A stretch of 64,000 bases of DNA, from assembly GCA_964017185.1 (NCBI GenBank), contig OZ024870.1:27055621-27119620 (forward strand), written 5' to 3'. Position 1 is the first letter of the stretch; the number at the start of each line of letters is the position of its first letter. Under the pieces are notes generated by a model that saw only the letters and a program-made list of their open reading frames with translations, had not been told where the DNA came from and did not search any database. The position numbers were made by a program, and so were the translations under genes. The DNA comes from Rugalucina vietnamica (taxonomy: Eukaryota; Mollusca; Bivalvia; Lucinida; Lucinidae). This document shows, one piece after another, positions 60,492-64,000 of this stretch.

Positions 60492-61385
60492 TACATATGA
60501 AAAAGGTAGTATGACTGGCATCCTTAAAAAACTAAAATGGGAATCCCTGCAGAAAAGAAGGAAGGATAATAGAATTATATTACTTTACAAAGGTCTAAAA
60601 GGGAGAGCAAAAATACCCACGGATGACCTTACCCCCAAAAATAGGCGTTGTAGAAATCAATACTCCTTGGCATTTCAGATACCTTCAGCAAGTACAAATG
60701 CCTATTTACACAGTTTCTTCCCCCAGACCATTAGAGATTGGAATGAACTCCCTGATTCTCTGATCTCCTCTGCTGAATTGTCAGATGATTGTGTGTCTAA
60801 ATTTACTTCTCTTGTGAGAGCTCGGGACTAATCCCCTCTGGTCAAGCCCCATCACCCTGGTGTGGTAGGCCTATTGTCAGTTTGACGTTTCACCAGTAAA
60901 CTATTCTGATTCTGATTCTGATTCTGAAGTTAACCACTCTACCCCTGCGCCAGTCCGCTCCACTATCTTAGTACACTTTCCTGGATTAAATCATTCCTCC
61001 AAAGTAGATCTCAATCCGTAGTATTATAACTGTTGTTGAAGGTAAGCGCCTCCCAGTAATAATCAGCAATTGTTTGTTGGTAGTAAGAACAAAGAAGTAG
61101 AAGTAAACTGGTACCCCGTTATCACCAAAAGTGATGTAGGGCAGGTACAAGTCAAAAGTAGAAGATGACGCAGGGAGAAACGACACTCACAGGCGCAACA
61201 ACTCCTGGGCGAAACGGTCCAGTACCGTTTTACTGCCTCCCCGATAAATGTGCTAATAGAGCCTGTTGCCCATTTCCGGTTTTGCCACATCGACGATGGA
61301 GTCCCTCTACAATATACCTTATTTGCTTTTGGAGTGCCCAAATCTAAAAATCAAGAAGCCATCATGGGTAAAACAGCCATCTGCT

Positions 61386-61434
61386 ATGACAGTGTTTGCT
61401 CTTGTTTTGCTGTCATACTTCTTAGTTACAGGAG
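61386..61434 (+). CDS. Candidate first exon encoding a signal peptide
   Basis: ATG at 61386 opens [16 protein letters not shown] and ends in phase 1 at a good donor (GGAG then GTAAGG at 61435). A hydrophobic leader ending in a phase 1 junction is the usual layout of the first exon of secreted or membrane proteins made of phase 1-1 modules. The surrounding 61020-61500 is not obviously repeat. No downstream exon was found in the remaining 2.5 kb, which is mostly LINE. Confidence 0.35.
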
Positions 61435-61740
61435 GTAAGGGAAAAGATGCTGTGTTTGCCAACTGTAGTGTAGCAATCTACCAACCTCACATGATTAGCC
61501 TTAGATCAAGTATAGAATAGGGATCAGAAAGTCTGTCAGCAGTACAAACTGAGAAATTCAGTCATGTTGATTTCCGGTTCTTTCTGGTATATGTAACAAA
61601 TGGCCAATCCACAACAAACCCCTCTCCCAACGACTGGGTTTAGCTGTTTCTGGGCTCGGCTCATTAGCAGCCATAGGATATGACAACTATTCAGACAACT
61701 GGGCGCCAACAACTGCCAGACCAGAGTTGCCTTACCCATG

Positions 61741-63400
61741 ATATTGTGGTCACAAAGGAAGGGGTGACCAAACTTATCAAAGGTCTAAAGCCTTAGGGCC
61801 TGATGAGATTCATCCCCCGAGTCCTAAAGGAACTGGCTATGGAATTAGGGCCGGTATTTGCCCATCTCTTCCAGCAGTCAATTGATCATACAGGTGAAAT
61901 TCCTAAAGAATGGTCTCTTGCTAATATTTGCCCCCTGTTTAAGAAGGGCGACAGGTCACTTTCTTTCTATATATACTGCATCACCCTCTCGCGAGGATTA
62001 AATGTGCCCGCAATTACTTCCCTGTTTCTTTGACATGCATTCCTTGTAAGCTTCTTGAACATATTGTATGCTCAAATATTATGGCCCATCTTGATGAACA
62101 TGAACTCTTGTTGGGCAGGCAACACACATTTAGGAAATGGCATAGCTGTGAAACTCAGTTGACTACAGTGATAAATGACTGGGCAAAAATCTTAGACAAA
62201 AAAGGCCAGGTCGACACTTTTATACTCGATTTTGAAAAGGCTTTCGATACTCCTCCCCATGAATTCCTTAAAAGCAAATTGTTTAGCTATGGAATAGGTG
62301 GAAGTTCCGAACAACACTGAATTGGATAAATTAATGCTTTCCTTTGTTTCAGACAACAAAGGGTAGTGATTAATGGTATTAAATCGGATTGGGCTCCAGT
62401 TGTGTCGGGTGTCCCTCAGGGCACCGTTCTCGGCCCCTTGCTGTTTTCCTTGTATATAAATGACATCTCAGCAGACATTGAGTCTGAAATAAGACTCTTT
62501 GCTGTGATTGTGTTTGCTATCGTGAAATCAAGAATGAAGAGGATACATTGAAACTTCAGAGAGACATTGATCGTTTAGGCAGTTGGGCTAGGAAATGGGG
62601 AATGAGATTTCAACCCGTCAAATGCAACATGATGCAGCTGACAAATAAACAGTCTAGTAAGATACAGGCTAACTACACCCTTGAGGGCACTGTACTGGAA
62701 AACGTTGAAAGCATAAAATACCTGGGTGTAACTATCACAAATGATTTGAAATGGAATACTCATATTTCCAATGTTTGTACAAAGGCTAACAGAACTCTCG
62801 GATTCTTGAGGAGAAATTTGTATTCTTGTCCCCCAGATGTGAAAGAAGCAGCTTATAAAGGACTGGTGCAGCTGGTCTTGGAATATGGAAGCTCAGTTTG
62901 GGACCCTCACACTCATGGCCTCCAGGAAGAACTGGAAAAGGTCCAAAATCGTGCGGCAAGGTTTGTGACGGGAAATTATGTTTTTGAAACTGGGAGCATG
63001 AGTGGCATTTTAGGTCAACTGAAATGGGAATCTCTTAAGAAAAGGAGGAAGGATAGTAGACTTATATTGCTATACAAAGGTCTAAAGGGTAAAGCCAGAT
63101 TACCCACAGATGACCTTATCCCAAAGAATAGGCGTTGTAGAAATCAACACTCTTTGGCTTTTCAGATACCTTCAGCTAGCAAAGAAGTGTACAAAAGTAG
63201 TTTCTTTCCACAGACTATCAGGGACTGGAATGACCTCCCTGATTCACTTATCTCCTCTGCTGAAATGTCTGATGACTGTGTGTCCAAGTTCGCTTCACTC
63301 GTGCGTTCAAGGTACTAATTTCTCCCCCATCCGAACCCCCTGGTGAAATAATGTCATTTGGCGTGTCACCAGTAAATTATTCAGATTCAGATTCAGATCC
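61741..63400 (+). mobile_element. Second copy of the same non-LTR retrotransposon, inactivated
   Basis: About 80% similar by eye to 56166-60930. Frames 61803-62033, 62030-62320, 62366-62551 and 62548-63318. A ~45 bp insertion splits the NYRPVSLTC region near 61972, and a one-base deletion near 62503 destroys the FADD catalytic motif. The C-terminal half (62548-63318) is open for 256 codons. Ends in (ATTCAG)n at 63381-63398. Confidence 0.85.
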
Positions 63401-64000
63401 ATGTAGTTCTCCAAGATTCCGGATGTCTTCTCAGCTGGGGAAATAGTGTTACAGTATGTGCAGACGTGCTATACATAGTTATCCAAATTTCACACTCGGT
63501 ATTTTGTAAACTTAATGTTGCATATAAAGCACTGTAAACCACCCTTCCACTGACGGGGTTTAGCTGTTGCTTGGTTCGGCTCAAGTTCCACTGGAATGGA
63601 AATCAAGGACTTTACAGGTTGACAATCACCCTGAAATAAAGGAGAGATTTTTTTCCACAAGGACCTTCAACGCTCGCTGCAACAGCGGCGTACAATGTAG
63701 TTAAATGAACACAACCATGTGAGGTCATACTCATAGTGTGACTTAATGTATCCAGAACTAGAAAGGACAGCATTTTGTAACTTTTTTCCCCAGAGGTCTT
63801 TATTAATGCAGAGGAATGAAGGAGAATGTTTCAATGTAAATAGCTGTTGCTATCTGCTACAGCCTGTTCTGGAACACCTTAGTATGCGATTGGTCTCTAT
63901 AAATATATTAATGATCAATTAATAACATTTCCTGATGGTTAATTTGCGATAAATGCAAATAAACCGGACAATCCTGGTTGATGAAAGTTTGTTTTTTTTC
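63401..64000. other. Right edge, repeat-derived sequence
   Basis: 63450-63590 matches the repeat at 10620-10760 (CACTGTAAACCACCCTT, TTGCTTGGTTCGGCT). The last 400 bases contain nothing I recognise. Confidence 0.5.

Larger units (their letters stand above)
56166..60930 (+). mobile_element. Jockey/CR1-type non-LTR retrotransposon copy, split by a TIR element
   Basis: RT frames 56166-56894 and 56857-57616 (frameshift in an A-run near 56883) and continuation 60492-60831. Motifs: [48 protein letters not shown], intact catalytic FADDC (57133-57147), then LGVTITKDLKWNTHI and FFPQTIRDWNELPDS. 5'-truncated (no endonuclease). Ends in a TTCTGA hexamer tail (60899-60927) in place of poly(A), as in CR1/L2-like lineages. 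Interrupted at 57619-60491. Confidence 0.85.

Overview
The window is animal nuclear DNA: AT-rich, with short exons bounded by GT/AG introns, several families of foldback/TIR elements, retrotransposon debris and satellite arrays. Nothing looks bacterial or viral. The gene content (SRCR, LDLR-B, EGF, sushi and HYR modules; a dopamine/tyramine beta-hydroxylase) and the repeat load suggest a marine invertebrate such as a mollusc, amphioxus or ambulacrarian. The sequence alone does not settle which. No rRNA gene, standalone tRNA gene or CRISPR array was seen.

Two host genes were rebuilt exon by exon, with consistent splice phases throughout. Gene A (+ strand, 1-24882, 5' end outside the window, 23 visible exons, 1304 visible codons) encodes a type I membrane receptor: a half SRCR domain plus five whole SRCR domains, a six-bladed YWTD beta-propeller, EGF, sushi, HYR, two more sushi domains, one membrane span and a 44-residue tail ending in an NPNY motif. 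Gene B (- strand, 46531-25979, 12 exons, 594 codons, complete) is a dopamine/tyramine beta-hydroxylase with a signal peptide, a DOMON domain and both copper domains. The two genes converge tail to tail.

About two thirds of the window is intron or intergenic sequence filled with repeats. In gene A introns: a tRNA-derived SINE (~735-850), a mariner-ended MITE carrying five X-box-like palindromes (4472-5406), a ~430 bp element in three copies that carries CRE/CCAAT motifs, an ATG and a splice donor, a large foldback with a GGATATCC array (12820-15515), and a ~151 bp satellite nested in a retroelement 3' end (15647-18210). In gene B introns: a 1.8 kb foldback (27144-28944), a 4.5 kb palindromic transposon (31452-35945), a Penelope-like reverse transcriptase (40728-43550) and a second copy of the X-box MITE (43938-44887). 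Seven further 3'-anchored fragments of the Penelope-like family are scattered through the window.

From 46.5 kb to the end there is almost only repeat: SINE-like copies, a ~237 bp satellite (49103-50080), a composite TIR element (51329-55318), and a cluster of non-LTR reverse transcriptase copies (55320-63400), one of them split by a 2.9 kb TIR element with a target-site duplication. A possible signal-peptide first exon at 61386-61434 may belong to another gene running off the right edge.
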